A stretch of 64,000 bases of DNA from Actinomycetes bacterium (GCA_021778895.1 JAJYBR010000001.1:124001-188000); one strand, 5' to 3'; numbered from the stretch's first letter, positions 16,420 through 25,193 are shown. The notes: generated from the letters alone by a model not told the origin. Made by a program: numbers and translations.

Positions 16420-18435
16420 GGCGGGCGGCGGCAGCGCGCTGGACCGGGGGGCCGGAGCGGTGGCGGGCCCGACGGGAGCCGGGGCCGGTGCCGGAGCGGC
16501 GGCGGGCTCGACGGGGGCCGGGGTGCTCGAGCCGTTGAGCGAGCTCACCGTCTTGGCCTGGCGCGGGTGGACCGGCTCGCCGAAGGCCTCGTCGATCAGC
16601 CGCGCGGCCTCCTCGCCGTCGATGGTCTCGTTCTCCAGCAGCGCCTGGGTCAGCGCGTCGAGTCCGCGGCGGTGCAGGGTGAGCACCTCGATGGCGCGGG
16701 CCTCCTGCTCGCGCAGGATGCGCTCGACCTCGTCGTCGATGGTCTTGGAGGTGTGGTCCGAGTAGTCGCGCGTGTGCATCAAGTCCTCGCCGAGGAACAC
16801 CTGGTTGTTGGATCCCCAGGCCATGGGGCCCAACTCCTTGGACATGCCCCACTCGCGCACCATGCGGCGGGCCAGGTCGGTGTTGCGCTGCAGGTCGTCG
16901 GCTGCCCCGGTGGACAGGTCGCCGTACACGAGGAGCTCGGCCACGCGGCCGCCCATGCGCATGCACAAGGAGTCCTCGAGGTGCTGGCGCGACATGATGT
17001 GTCGGTCTTCCTCGGGCAGCGTCATGGTCACGCCCAGGGCCATGCCCCGGGGGATGATCGTGAGCTTGTGCAGCGGATCGGTCTTGTCGAGCACGTAGGC
17101 CAGAAGTGCGTGTCCGCTCTCGTGGTAGGCGATGCGCGCGCGCTCCTCCTCCTTGAGCACCATCGTGTCGCGCTCCTGGCCCATCATCACCCGGTCGCGC
17201 GCCGATTCGAAGTCCTGCATGGTGATCGTCGCGGCGCGTCGGCGCGCCGCGTGCAGCGCGGCCTCGTTGACCAGATTCGCGAGGTCGGCACCACTCATGC
17301 CCGGAGTCCCGCGGGCGACCAGCTGGAGGTCGACACCCGGGTCCACGGGTTTGCCGCGCGTGTGCACCTGGAGGATGGGGAGCCGCTCTTCCATGTCGGG
17401 CAGGGGCACGACGATCTGCCGGTCGAAACGTCCGGGGCGCAGCAAGGCCGGGTCGAGCACGTCGGGCCGGTTCGTCGCCGCGATCACGACGACACCCTCG
17501 TTCTGGTCGAAGCCGTCCATCTCGCTCAGCATCTGGTTCAGCGTCTGCTCACGCTCGTCGTGGCCGCCGCCCAGGCCGGCTCCGCGCTTGCGCCCGATGG
17601 AGTCGATCTCGTCGATGAAGACGATCGCGGGAGACTGCTTGCGGGCGGTGTTGAACAGGTCGCGCACGCGGCTCGCCCCCACGCCGACGAACATCTCCAT
17701 GAAGTCCGATCCCGACACCGAGAAGAACGGCACGCCGGCCTCTCCGGCCACGGCGCGGGCGAACATCGTCTTGCCGGTCCCCGGCGGGCCCACGAGCAGC
17801 AGTCCCTTGGGGATCAGCGCGCCGATCTCCCGGAAGCGCGCGGGGTTCTTCAGGAAGTCGACGACCTCACTGATCTCCTGCTTGACGCCGAGGTAGCCAG
17901 CCACGTCGGCGAAGGTGATGCGCTGGCGGTCCTGGCTGAACTGCTTGGCCCGGCTGCGTCCCACGGCCATCATGCCGTTCATCTGCCCGCGGGCCTGGCG
18001 CGACGCGAAGATCATGAACCCGGCGAAGATCGCGATCCAGATCAGGTACGGCAGGAAGGTCGCGGCGAAGCTGGACGGGTTGGTGAACGTGACCGTGACG
18101 CTGTTGGAGCGCAGCAGGTTGATCTCCGAGGAGATGGCGGGCGACGGGCCATTCGTCGTGTAGTTGGCGCCATTGGACAGCTGGCCCGTGATGACGCCGG
18201 TGGAGTTGTTGATGGAGGCCGAGACGACCTTCTGGCCCTTGATGTCGCTCAGGAGCTGGGAGTACGAGACGTCGCGAACCGTCTTGTGCTGGAACAGCGA
18301 CGGGATGAAGAGGACCCCGACGATGAACACGATGATGGCCACCGTGACGAGTCGCCGGCGCGACTCCGGGGTCATCTGGCGCTGGCCGGGGAGCCCGGGG
18401 CGTCGAGAGCCGGGTCGCTCGTTGAAATCACTCAC
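16405..18435 (-). CDS. ftsH: ATP-dependent membrane zinc metalloprotease FtsH
   Basis: A 676-residue FtsH. Two transmembrane helices (about 29-48 and 128-146) enclose the small extracytoplasmic domain. The AAA+ module has Walker A GPPGTGKT (216-223), Walker B FIDEID (273-278) and the second region of homology around [19 protein letters not shown]. The zinc site is HESGH (438-442), with the third ligand expected near LSTGAADDL. It degrades misfolded membrane and short-lived cytosolic proteins as a hexamer. The last 60 residues are a Pro/Ala-rich tail typical of actinobacterial FtsH. The GTG start follows a TAGATT box by 6 nt. Downstream end overlaps the convergent secreted-protein gene. Confidence 0.98.
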   Translation of the reverse strand: MSDFNERPGSRRPGLPGQRQMTPESRRRLVTVAIIVFIVGVLFIPSLFQHKTVRDVSYSQLLSDIKGQKVVSASINNSTGVITGQLSNGANYTTNGPSPAISSEINLLRSNSVTVTFTNPSSFAATFLPYLIWIAIFAGFMIFASRQARGQMNGMMAVGRSRAKQFSQDRQRITFADVAGYLGVKQEISEVVDFLKNPARFREIGALIPKGLLLVGPPGTGKTMFARAVAGEAGVPFFSVSGSDFMEMFVGVGASRVRDLFNTARKQSPAIVFIDEIDSIGRKRGAGLGGGHDEREQTLNQMLSEMDGFDQNEGVVVIAATNRPDVLDPALLRPGRFDRQIVVPLPDMEERLPILQVHTRGKPVDPGVDLQLVARGTPGMSGADLANLVNEAALHAARRRAATITMQDFESARDRVMMGQERDTMVLKEEERARIAYHESGHALLAYVLDKTDPLHKLTIIPRGMALGVTMTLPEEDRHIMSRQHLEDSLCMRMGGRVAELLVYGDLSTGAADDLQRNTDLARRMVREWGMSKELGPMAWGSNNQVFLGEDLMHTRDYSDHTSKTIDDEVERILREQEARAIEVLTLHRRGLDALTQALLENETIDGEEAARLIDEAFGEPVHPRQAKTVSSLNGSSTPAPVEPAAAPAPAPAPVGPATAPAPRSSALPPPALPSV

Positions 18436-18441
18436 GTTTCC

Positions 18442-18447
18442 AATCTA
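18442..18447 (-). promoter_or_regulatory. -10 box TAGATT of ftsH
   Basis: Minus-strand TAGATT with 6 nt to the GTG at 18435. Confidence 0.6.
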
Positions 18448-18497
18448 GAGGGCAGGGCTGACCCCTAGTTCGCACGGGACCGAGAAGTGGTGAAGAT

Positions 18498-18503
18498 TAA
18501 CGT
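18498..18503 (+). promoter_or_regulatory. -10 box TAACGT of the CPBP protease gene
   Basis: TAACGT with 8 nt to the GTG at 18512. An AAGGAG lies between box and start, but only two bases from the GTG, too close to act as a normal ribosome binding site. Confidence 0.5.
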
Positions 18504-18511
18504 AAGGAGTC

Positions 18512-19246
18512 GTGGAGAGACCCGAGCCGCCGTCCCCGCGCCCGGGCGTCGTGGTGGCGTGGGCGGTGGGCGGCTTCGTGCTCGGCCAGGCGGTGGCGAC
18601 GGTGCTCGTGGGACTCGTGGCCGGCATCGCCGGGTACCCCGGCGGGCTGACGGCGCTGGCCCACGCCGCGCGCAACCCGTGGTGGGCGTCGACGGCGAGC
18701 CTGGTGGGCCTGTGGTGCGGCTTCGCCGTGGCGATCGTCGCTGCTCGCCGCGCGGGCGGCTTGCAGCCCTGGCCGGCCCAGTGGCGACCGCGCGCCTCGG
18801 ACGCGTGGTTCATCGTGCTCGGAGTGGTCGCCCAGTTTGCTGTGGAGCTGGCCTACCGTCCCTTCCACGTGCGGCACCTCGGCCGACCCGAGACGCGCCT
18901 CTTCGGCGCGACCAGCGGAGCCGGCTTCGTGCTCCTGGCCGTGCTGACCACCGTGGGCGCGCCCCTCATCGAGGAGTGGTTCTTCCGCGGGGTCCTGCTG
19001 CGTGGCTTGCGTGACCTCTTCGGGCGCCGGCGCGGCCTTCTGGCCACGACCCTCGCCGTGGTCGTGAGCGCGGTGGCCTTCGCGCTGGCTCACGGCGAGC
19101 CGACCCAGTTCGCCGGTCTGGCAGCCCTCGGAGTCGTGCTCGCGGTCGTGGCCCTGCGCACCCGGCGCCTGGTGCCCAGTGCCCTGACCCATCTGTCGTT
19201 CAACGCCGTCGCGGTGGGGGCACTGGTCGCCCAGAGGGTCCACTGA
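18512..19246 (+). CDS. CPBP family intramembrane glutamic metalloprotease
   Basis: A 244-residue polytopic protein of the CAAX protease/bacteriocin-processing (CPBP) family. The catalytic motif EEWFFRG is at 154-160, His194 sits in ALAHGEP and the last motif HLSFNAV (His227) is near the C-terminus, so all expected active-site groups are present in membrane helices. Six or so hydrophobic spans are visible. Family members cleave membrane peptides or C-terminal prenylated tails; no substrate is suggested here. It overlaps the next gene (TGATG), the 857-residue membrane protein, which suggests they are made together. Confidence 0.9.
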   Translation: MERPEPPSPRPGVVVAWAVGGFVLGQAVATVLVGLVAGIAGYPGGLTALAHAARNPWWASTASLVGLWCGFAVAIVAARRAGGLQPWPAQWRPRASDAWFIVLGVVAQFAVELAYRPFHVRHLGRPETRLFGATSGAGFVLLAVLTTVGAPLIEEWFFRGVLLRGLRDLFGRRRGLLATTLAVVVSAVAFALAHGEPTQFAGLAALGVVLAVVALRTRRLVPSALTHLSFNAVAVGALVAQRVH

Positions 19247-21819
19247 TGTCGCGGCGTCCCCTGGCCTGGCTCGACGTCATCGCGATCGGTGCGGTGATCG
19301 TCGTGACGCTGTGGTCGGTGCATCCTGCGCTCCTGGTCTCCACGAGCACCATCACCGGTGGTGACACGGGCGCGCACCTGGCCCTGCCGGCCTACCTGCG
19401 CAGCCTGGGTGATCCCTTCGGGCTCACGCCCTGGTATCCCGGATGGTTCGCCGGCATGCCCGCCTACACCTACTACTTCGTCCTGCCCGACGTTCTGGCC
19501 CTGTGGGCCAGCTACGTCATTAACGCCGCCGTCGCCTTCAAGCTGGCCACGATCCTCGGCTCGCTGCTGTTGCCGGTTGGCGCCTACCTGATGGGGCGCC
19601 TCTTCCGGGCACCGCGCCCGGTGCCCGCGGCGCTCGCGATGGCGACGCTGCCCTTCCTGTTCGACGCCTCCTTCACCATCGACGGCGGCAACCTGTTCTC
19701 GACGATGGCGGGCGAGTACGCCTTCTCGCTGTCCCTGGCCCTGGCGCTGGTGACGATCGGCCTGTTCGCGCGAGGTGTGCGGACCGGTCGCGGCTACTGG
19801 CTCGCGGCCCTGGGTCTCGCGGGCACCCTGCTGGCGCACGTCCTGCCGTTCTTCTGGGTGGTCGTAGCCAGTGGCGTGGTCCTGGTCGTCGAGTGGGGCG
19901 CCCGGCGCGGGTGGGTCGACCCCCACGAGCCGCGTCCCGTGGGTGATGCGACCCGGCCGCTGCGCTTCGTCGTGGGCGCCGGCTTGCTGGGCGCGGGGCT
20001 GACCGCGTGGTGGTTGCTGCCCTTCGCGACCAGCCAGGCCTACACGGACTCGATGGGTTACTCGAACGTGAGCGTGTCGAGCCTCCACGCCATCTTCAGC
20101 GCACTCGGCTGGTACACGTCGACCGGCTCGCCAGCGGGCGACCGGTGGGTGATCGTGGCGGCGGCGCTCGGTGCCGTGGTGGCCATCGTGTGGCGTGACC
20201 GGCTCGGCGTGACCCTGACCGCCCTCACGGCTCTGTCACTCCTCGCCTTCGTCATCGATCCCCAGAGCGTGATCTGGAACCAGCGCCTCGTCCCGTTCTG
20301 GTTCATCGGGATCCACCTGCTGGCCGGTTGGCTGATCGGCTGGCCGCTGGCGCGCTGGGTGGCGCGGGCCCGGGGGGTCACCCGCCCAACGGGCGGTGGG
20401 ACCGAACTTGCGTCGCAAGCTGTGGCGGAGGCCGGAGGCGCGGACCTCGAGCCGCTCGCCGATGCGGCTCGTCTCCCTGCCGACGACGCCACTGATGCCG
20501 GCGTCGTCGCGGACGATGCCGGCATCGTCGCTCCTGATGCGGTCGTCGCGGAGCCCGTGGCCGACGCGAGTGCGCCCGCTGCCGTCGGTGTCACGCTCGA
20601 GGAGAGCGCCGGGACGGTCGAGGAAGGCGCCGGGACGAGTGAGGAAGGCGCCGGGCCGGTCGAGGGGGACGCACCTCCCGCGACGTCTCGCACGTTCGGG
20701 CGGGCGATGGTAGCGAGCGTGGCCGTCATCGTGCTCGGCCTGGCCTCGACCCTGCCGGGGCTGATCCCCACGACTGCTTCGGCGCTCGGTCTCGCGACTG
20801 GCGGGAACCAAGTCACCAGCTGGGCGCAGTGGAACTACTCGGGCTATCAGGGCAAGGCCGCCTGGCCCGAGTACCACGGCCTGATGACGACCATGGCACG
20901 GGTCGCGGGCCGCTACGGGTGCGGGCGCGCGATGTGGGAGTACGCGCCTTCCGAGAGCCGCTTCGGCACGACGATGGCGCTGATGCTCCTGCCGTACTGG
21001 ACCAACAACTGCGTCGACTCGATGGAGGGGCTGTTCTTCGAGTCGTCGGCCACCACGCCGTACCACTTCTTGGACCAGGCGGCACTGAGCTCGCAGCCCA
21101 GCGACCCCCAGGTGGGGCTGCCCTACGGCCCCCTCGACGTGCCGCTTGGCGTGACCCACCTCCAGCAGCTCGGGGTCCGCTACTACATCGCTTTCTCGCC
21201 CCTGGCCGTGACCGAGGCGAACGGCGACCCCCAGCTCCAGTTCGTCGCCCAGACACGGGCGTGGCCGGCGCCGGGCGTGCGCTGGCGCATCTACCTGGTG
21301 CGCCACAGCCCCATGGTGGCGGGCCTGGTGCACACGCCAGTGGTCGTGGCCGGCATCGGCGGCCGGACGGCGTGGCTGGCGGCCAACGTGAGGTGGTGGA
21401 CGACGCCGAACGACTGGTCCGTGGAGGCGACCGCGGCGGGGCCGGCGTCGTGGCCCCACGTCGCTTCGCTCAGCCAGCTGCCGGCGACGGCGGCGCTGCC
21501 CCACGAGCAGGTCACGAACGTCCGCGTGGGCCTCCAGTCTCTCTCGTTCCACGTGAGCCGGATCGGCGTGCCGACGCTCGTCAAGGTCTCCTACTACCCG
21601 CGCTGGCACGCGCAAGGTGCCGAGGGGCCCTACCGAGCGAGTCCCAACCTCATGATCGTCGTCCCGACGTCCCACGAGGTCACGCTGGTCTACGGGACGA
21701 CCTCGGCGAATCGCATCGGTGCACTGGTGTCCGAGGTGACCGTGGCCCTCGGCATCGTGGTGGCGTTCTTTGCCTGGCGCCGCCGCCGGACTCGCCGGCG
21801 CCAGCCAGCGCATGGATAG
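19246..21819 (+). CDS. Large polytopic membrane protein, GT-C-like (PTPS-related membrane family) with acidic repeat linker
   Basis: An 857-residue protein with about ten N-terminal transmembrane segments, a long hydrophilic linker (about residues 380-485), another helix (MVASVAVIVLGLASTLPGL) and a 330-residue extracytoplasmic domain ending in one helix and a basic tail. The first loop contains GGDTGAHLALPAYLR and YPGWFAGMPAYTYYF, patterns I associate with the 6-pyruvoyl-tetrahydropterin-synthase-related membrane family, which looks like GT-C glycosyltransferases. The acidic Asp/Glu in the first loop would then be catalytic, with a lipid-linked sugar as donor. The linker is made of two sets of 7-residue repeats. 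Exact activity unknown; envelope glycan assembly is the likely area. Confidence 0.75.
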   Translation: MSRRPLAWLDVIAIGAVIVVTLWSVHPALLVSTSTITGGDTGAHLALPAYLRSLGDPFGLTPWYPGWFAGMPAYTYYFVLPDVLALWASYVINAAVAFKLATILGSLLLPVGAYLMGRLFRAPRPVPAALAMATLPFLFDASFTIDGGNLFSTMAGEYAFSLSLALALVTIGLFARGVRTGRGYWLAALGLAGTLLAHVLPFFWVVVASGVVLVVEWGARRGWVDPHEPRPVGDATRPLRFVVGAGLLGAGLTAWWLLPFATSQAYTDSMGYSNVSVSSLHAIFSALGWYTSTGSPAGDRWVIVAAALGAVVAIVWRDRLGVTLTALTALSLLAFVIDPQSVIWNQRLVPFWFIGIHLLAGWLIGWPLARWVARARGVTRPTGGGTELASQAVAEAGGADLEPLADAARLPADDATDAGVVADDAGIVAPDAVVAEPVADASAPAAVGVTLEESAGTVEEGAGTSEEGAGPVEGDAPPATSRTFGRAMVASVAVIVLGLASTLPGLIPTTASALGLATGGNQVTSWAQWNYSGYQGKAAWPEYHGLMTTMARVAGRYGCGRAMWEYAPSESRFGTTMALMLLPYWTNNCVDSMEGLFFESSATTPYHFLDQAALSSQPSDPQVGLPYGPLDVPLGVTHLQQLGVRYYIAFSPLAVTEANGDPQLQFVAQTRAWPAPGVRWRIYLVRHSPMVAGLVHTPVVVAGIGGRTAWLAANVRWWTTPNDWSVEATAAGPASWPHVASLSQLPATAALPHEQVTNVRVGLQSLSFHVSRIGVPTLVKVSYYPRWHAQGAEGPYRASPNLMIVVPTSHEVTLVYGTTSANRIGALVSEVTVALGIVVAFFAWRRRRTRRRQPAHG
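20494..20556 (+). repeat. 21-bp tandem repeat coding DAGVVAD-type heptads (3 copies)
   Basis: Three adjoining 21-nt units starting at 20494, 20515 and 20536. The first two differ at few positions; the third is looser. They encode DAGVVAD, DAGIVAP and DAVVAEP inside the cytoplasmic or periplasmic linker of the 857-residue membrane protein. Confidence 0.8.
20599..20661 (+). repeat. 21-bp tandem repeat coding EEGAGTS-type heptads (3 copies)
   Basis: Three 21-nt units at 20599, 20620 and 20641 encode EESAGTV, EEGAGTS and EEGAGPV. Units two and three share the first 15 bases exactly (GAGGAAGGCGCCGGG). Confidence 0.85.
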
Positions 21820-21822
21820 CAT
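21817..21822 (+). promoter_or_regulatory. -10 box TAGCAT of the phosphomannomutase gene
   Basis: TAGCAT starts on the upstream stop codon and has 7 nt to a GTG at 21830, which selects that start over ATGs at 21812 and 21821 (the latter lies inside the box). Confidence 0.5.
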
Positions 21823-21829
21823 GGCGGCC

Positions 21830-23179
21830 GTGGACCTAGGTGCCATCTTCAAGGCCTACGACGTCCGCGGCACCTACCCCGACCAGCTAGACGAGGCGGT
21901 AGCCGCTGCCGTCGGGCGGGCCTTCGCACGCCAGCAGGGGGCGCCGAGGATCGTCGTGGGGCGGGACATGCGTCCCTCGGGCCCGAGCTTGGTGGCCGCC
22001 TTCAGCGACGGTGCGCGCAGCGAGGGCACCGAGGTCGTCGACATCGGCGTGATCTCCACGGACCTGCTCTACTTCGCATCGGGCCACCTCGACGCACCGG
22101 GCGCCATGTTCACGGCGTCGCACAACCCGGCGGTCTACAACGGGATCAAGCTCTGTGGCCCCGCGGCGCGCCCCATCGGGATCGAGTCGGGCCTGGGCGA
22201 CATCGCCGAGGAGGTTCGCGATCACGTCGGCGAACCCCTGGCCCCGGCCCGCGCCGCGCGTGTTCAGGCCGACCTGTGGCCTGCCTGGGTGGAACACGTG
22301 CACTCCTTCATCGATGTCGCGGCGCTGCGACCCCTGCGCGTGGTCGCCGACGTGGCCAACGGCATGGGGGCACTCGTCGCGCCGCGTGTGTTCGCCAATC
22401 TGCCCGTCGAGCTCGACGTCCTGTATCCAGAGCTGGACGGGACGTTCCCCAACCATCCCGCCGATCCGATCAACCCGGCGAACCTCGTCGACCTGCAGCG
22501 TCGCGTGCGCGAGACCGGGGCTGATGTGGGTCTCGCCTTCGACGGTGACGCCGACCGCGTGTTCCTGGTCGACGAGCGCGGCGGGGTGATCAGTGGCTCG
22601 ACGACCACCGCCCTGGTGGCCGCGTCGCTGCTGGACCGGCATCCGGGCGAGACCGTCTTGTTCAACCTGATCTGCTCGCGCACCGTCCCCGAGGTGATCG
22701 CCGAACACGGGGGCGTCGGCGTTCGCACGCGGGTGGGGCACTCGTTCATCAAGCAGGTGATGGCCCAGACCGGTGCGGTCTTCGGCGGTGAGCACTCGGG
22801 CCACTACTACTACCGCGACAACTTCCGGGCCGACTCGGGCGTCATCACGGCCCTGATCGTGCTCGAGCTCCTGAGCCGCGGGACCGACCCCCTCTCGACC
22901 GTGGCGGCTCCGTTCCAGCGCTACGCCGCCTCGGGTGAGCACAACAGCCAGGTGGGTGACCCCGCGGCCGTCCTGGGACGCGTGCGCGAACGGCTGGCCG
23001 CTGAGGGAGCCATGATCGACGAGCTCGACGGGCTCACCGTCGACATGGGCGCGTGGTGGTTCAACCTTCGCCCCTCGAACACCGAGCCGCTCTTGCGCGT
23101 CAACGTGGAGGCCGCGGACGAGGAGTCGTGTGCGCGCCATCTGGCCGAGGTGCAAGCGATGATCGAGGAGGCCCGGTGA
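21830..23179 (+). CDS. manB: Phosphomannomutase/phosphoglucomutase
   Basis: A 449-residue alpha-D-phosphohexomutase. The phosphoserine loop is TASHNP (Ser97), the metal loop DGDADR is at 238-243, the sugar-binding loop is GEHSGHYYYRD and the phosphate-binding loop RPSNTEPLLR lies near the C-terminus, so all four active-site loops are present. It interconverts mannose-6- and mannose-1-phosphate, feeding the nucleotidyltransferase at 4321. The start VDLGAIFKAYDVRG fits the family N-terminus. The stop overlaps the GTG of a Trm112-like gene (GTGA), the same pairing seen in mycobacterial and other actinobacterial manB regions. Confidence 0.95.
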   Translation: MDLGAIFKAYDVRGTYPDQLDEAVAAAVGRAFARQQGAPRIVVGRDMRPSGPSLVAAFSDGARSEGTEVVDIGVISTDLLYFASGHLDAPGAMFTASHNPAVYNGIKLCGPAARPIGIESGLGDIAEEVRDHVGEPLAPARAARVQADLWPAWVEHVHSFIDVAALRPLRVVADVANGMGALVAPRVFANLPVELDVLYPELDGTFPNHPADPINPANLVDLQRRVRETGADVGLAFDGDADRVFLVDERGGVISGSTTTALVAASLLDRHPGETVLFNLICSRTVPEVIAEHGGVGVRTRVGHSFIKQVMAQTGAVFGGEHSGHYYYRDNFRADSGVITALIVLELLSRGTDPLSTVAAPFQRYAASGEHNSQVGDPAAVLGRVRERLAAEGAMIDELDGLTVDMGAWWFNLRPSNTEPLLRVNVEAADEESCARHLAEVQAMIEEAR

Positions 23180-23409
23180 GCCTGGACCCGCTGCTGATCG
23201 AGCTGCTCGTGGACCCCGTGGACCACGGGGAGCTCTTATACGTGGAGGCTGCCGGCGTCCTCTACAACCCCCGCCGCCGCCTGGTCTACGCCGTGAGCGA
23301 CGGCATCCCCGTCCTGCTGCCCGACGAGGCCACCTCCGCCGATGACGCCGAGCACGCGCGCCTCGTCGGGGACCCGGGCGCGGTGCGCACCGGCGCGCCG
23401 CGTGACTAG
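23176..23409 (+). CDS. Trm112-like small protein
   Basis: A 77-residue protein with the core LDPLLIELLVDPVDHGELLYV and NPRRRLVYAVSDGIPVLLPDEA, the layout of the Trm112p/YcaR family (a rubredoxin-like knuckle plus central beta hairpin). The cysteines that bind zinc in eukaryotic Trm112 are absent: the usual LLxCPxC segment reads LLVDPVD. Family members act as activators or stabilisers of partner enzymes; here the partner may be the phosphomannomutase with which it is translationally coupled. It contains an in-frame TTA codon (23236-23238). Its stop overlaps the convergent thiolase stop. Confidence 0.8.
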   Translation: MSLDPLLIELLVDPVDHGELLYVEAAGVLYNPRRRLVYAVSDGIPVLLPDEATSADDAEHARLVGDPGAVRTGAPRD

Positions 23410-24614
23410 CTGAGCCGCTCCACGATCATGGCCATGCCCTGGCCCCCGCCCACGCACATCGTCTCGAGTCCGTACCGTGCGCCGCGGTCCTCGAGGCCGT
23501 TGATCAGGGTGGTCATGATGCGCGCGCCGGTCATGCCGAAGGGGTGACCGAGCGCGATGGCGCCGCCGTTGACGTTGAGCTTCTCGAGCGGGATGTCCAG
23601 GTGGCGCGCGCTGGGCAGGACCTGCGCCGCGAAGGCCTCATTGATCTCCACGAGGTCGATCTGGTCCATGGTCAGGCCAGCGCGGGTCAGCGCCTGCCGG
23701 GACGCCTCCACTGGTCCGAGGCCCATGATCTCGGGGTTGAGGGCGCTCACGCCGCTGGAGACGATGCGGGCCAGGGGAGTGATCCCGAGCTCACGCGCCC
23801 GGGTGTCGCTCATGACGATGACGGCCGCGGCCCCGTCGTTGAGGGGGCAGCTGTTGCCAGCGGTGACCGTGCCGCCCGGCTTGAATACCGGGGCCAGGGT
23901 CGCCAGCTTCTCCAGGCTGGTGTCAGCGCGGGGGCCGTCGTCACGGTTCACGACGCGCCCGTCCGGCAGGGTGACCGGGATGATCTCGCGCTCGAAGAAC
24001 CCGTTGGCCTGGCTGGCCACCGCCAGCTCCTGGCTGCGCAGCGCGTACTCGTCCATCTCGGTGCGCGAGACTCCCTCGAGCTCGGCGACGTTCTCGGCCG
24101 TCTGGCCCATGGCGATGTAGACGTCGGGCAGGCCGGCCGCCGCCGTCCAGGGATCGCCGACCCCGGTCGCGCGCGCCGTCGAACGGGCGATGGCCTCGGC
24201 GAACAGCGGGTTCATGGCGGCGGGCAAGTCGGATGTGCCGTTGCCGAAGCGCGAGACCGTCTCGACGCCCGCGGCCACGAAGACGTCGCCTTCGCCGGCC
24301 CGGATGGCGTGGGCCGCCATGCGGATCGCCTGGAGGGACGAGGAGCAGTAGCGATTGACCGTCACGCCGGGAACCCGGTCGAGGCCCGCGAGGATCGCGA
24401 CCACGCGCGCCAGGTTGAACCCGGACTCGCCCGCGGGCTCGCCGCAGCCGACGATGACGTCCTCGATCGTCGTCGGGTCGAGCTGGGGGACCTTGGCCAG
24501 GACCTCGCGCACCACGTGGGCGGTCAGGTCATCGGGCCGCACGTCCACCAGTGACCCCTTGAAGGCGCGTCCAATGGGGCTGCGTCCGGTGGCGACGATC
24601 ACGGCTTCTGGCAT
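23406..24614 (-). CDS. Acetyl-CoA C-acyltransferase (thiolase)
   Basis: A 402-residue type II thiolase. The acyl-accepting Cys90 lies in NRYCSSSLQAIRMA, the oxyanion motif is NEAFAAQ, the catalytic His is in GGAIALGHPFGMTGAR and the second active-site Cys in CVGGGQGMA. It cleaves 3-ketoacyl-CoA in beta-oxidation or condenses acetyl-CoA; direction and chain length cannot be told. The ATG has GAGGAG spaced 4 nt upstream. It lies 60 bp downstream of the riboflavin-synthase gene on the same strand, and the gap is filled by repeated GTTAC motifs, so it may have its own regulated promoter. Confidence 0.95.
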   Translation of the reverse strand: MPEAVIVATGRSPIGRAFKGSLVDVRPDDLTAHVVREVLAKVPQLDPTTIEDVIVGCGEPAGESGFNLARVVAILAGLDRVPGVTVNRYCSSSLQAIRMAAHAIRAGEGDVFVAAGVETVSRFGNGTSDLPAAMNPLFAEAIARSTARATGVGDPWTAAAGLPDVYIAMGQTAENVAELEGVSRTEMDEYALRSQELAVASQANGFFEREIIPVTLPDGRVVNRDDGPRADTSLEKLATLAPVFKPGGTVTAGNSCPLNDGAAAVIVMSDTRARELGITPLARIVSSGVSALNPEIMGLGPVEASRQALTRAGLTMDQIDLVEINEAFAAQVLPSARHLDIPLEKLNVNGGAIALGHPFGMTGARIMTTLINGLEDRGARYGLETMCVGGGQGMAMIVERLS

Positions 24615-24624
24615 GTCACTCCTC

Positions 24625-24665
24625 GGTTACCGGTTGGTTACCCGGTGATGTTACTGGATGGTTAC
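24625..24665. repeat. Four GGTTAC-like direct repeats upstream of the thiolase gene
   Basis: GTTAC begins at 24626, 24637, 24650 and 24661, spacings of 11, 13 and 11 bp. Two of the copies sit in an identical TGGTTACCCGG, 24 bp apart, so the block can be read as two imperfect 24-bp units. It lies between the riboflavin-synthase stop and the thiolase start and is the only A/T-containing repeat there; an array of binding sites for a transcription factor is the simplest reading. Confidence 0.7.
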
Positions 24666-24674
24666 CCGGCGATA

Positions 24675-25193
24675 CTACTGAAACTCGCCCACCGGCAGCG
24701 GCCCGGCGTCATCGAAGCCCTGGCGCACGCCCTGGCCCGCCCGGCGCTGGAGCTGCTCGGGTTCGAAGAGCATCCAGTAGGCGTTGCGCGCGTGCTTGCG
24801 CGAGCGGTTCTCGAAGACCTGGGCCAAGACGGCCGGGTCCTCGGCCTCGTCCTCGTGCACGAAGACCTCGAGGATGGGCGTCGAGGTCATGAGCTGCGCC
24901 TGCATGATGCCCTGGGAGGCCTCGTGGGCGCACTGCTTGTCGATCGGGGCCCGGCCCGGCATCCCCAGGGCGACCACGATGGCGCAGCCGTCGCGCTCGA
25001 TGAGCTGCTTGGCCGCCACCGCGAGATCCTTGAAGCCGGGCACCGTGCGCGAGACGACCACGAAGTCCTCGCCGTGACCCGGGCACTCGGCCAGTTCGGC
25101 CCGCGCGGCCGCTCCCATGTCGTAGCGCGCGAACATCGTGTCGACGACCCCGATGCGCACCGCCGCCCGCTCCTGGTGCTCGCCTGCAACCAT
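24675..25193 (-). CDS. ribC: Archaeal-type (class II) riboflavin synthase
   Basis: A 172-residue protein that matches archaeal riboflavin synthase (6,7-dimethyl-8-ribityllumazine dismutation) nearly block for block as I remember the Methanocaldococcus MJ1184 type: IGVVDTMFARYDMG, VSRTVPGFKDLAVAAKQL, GCAIVVALGMPG, DKQCAHEASQGIMQAQLMT, ILEVFVHEDEAED and GVRQGFDDAGP. This family shares the fold of lumazine synthase and is unrelated to the RibE/RibC alpha-chain enzyme normally used by bacteria. The ATG at 25193 has a strong GGAGGGGGAGG leader. A TACACT box lies 16 nt upstream of the start. The luciferase-like oxidoreductase gene is upstream on the same strand. Misassignment to lumazine synthase is possible but less likely given CAHEAS and VHEDEA. 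Confidence 0.9.
   Translation of the reverse strand: MVAGEHQERAAVRIGVVDTMFARYDMGAAARAELAECPGHGEDFVVVSRTVPGFKDLAVAAKQLIERDGCAIVVALGMPGRAPIDKQCAHEASQGIMQAQLMTSTPILEVFVHEDEAEDPAVLAQVFENRSRKHARNAYWMLFEPEQLQRRAGQGVRQGFDDAGPLPVGEFQ

Noticed and set aside
16567..18468. 633-codon plus-strand open frame
   Set aside because: Antisense shadow of ftsH, whose motifs are unambiguous on the other strand.
20494..20661. Possible CRISPR-like or iteron array
   Set aside because: The 21-bp repeats are in frame, have no spacers and encode heptads of a protein linker.
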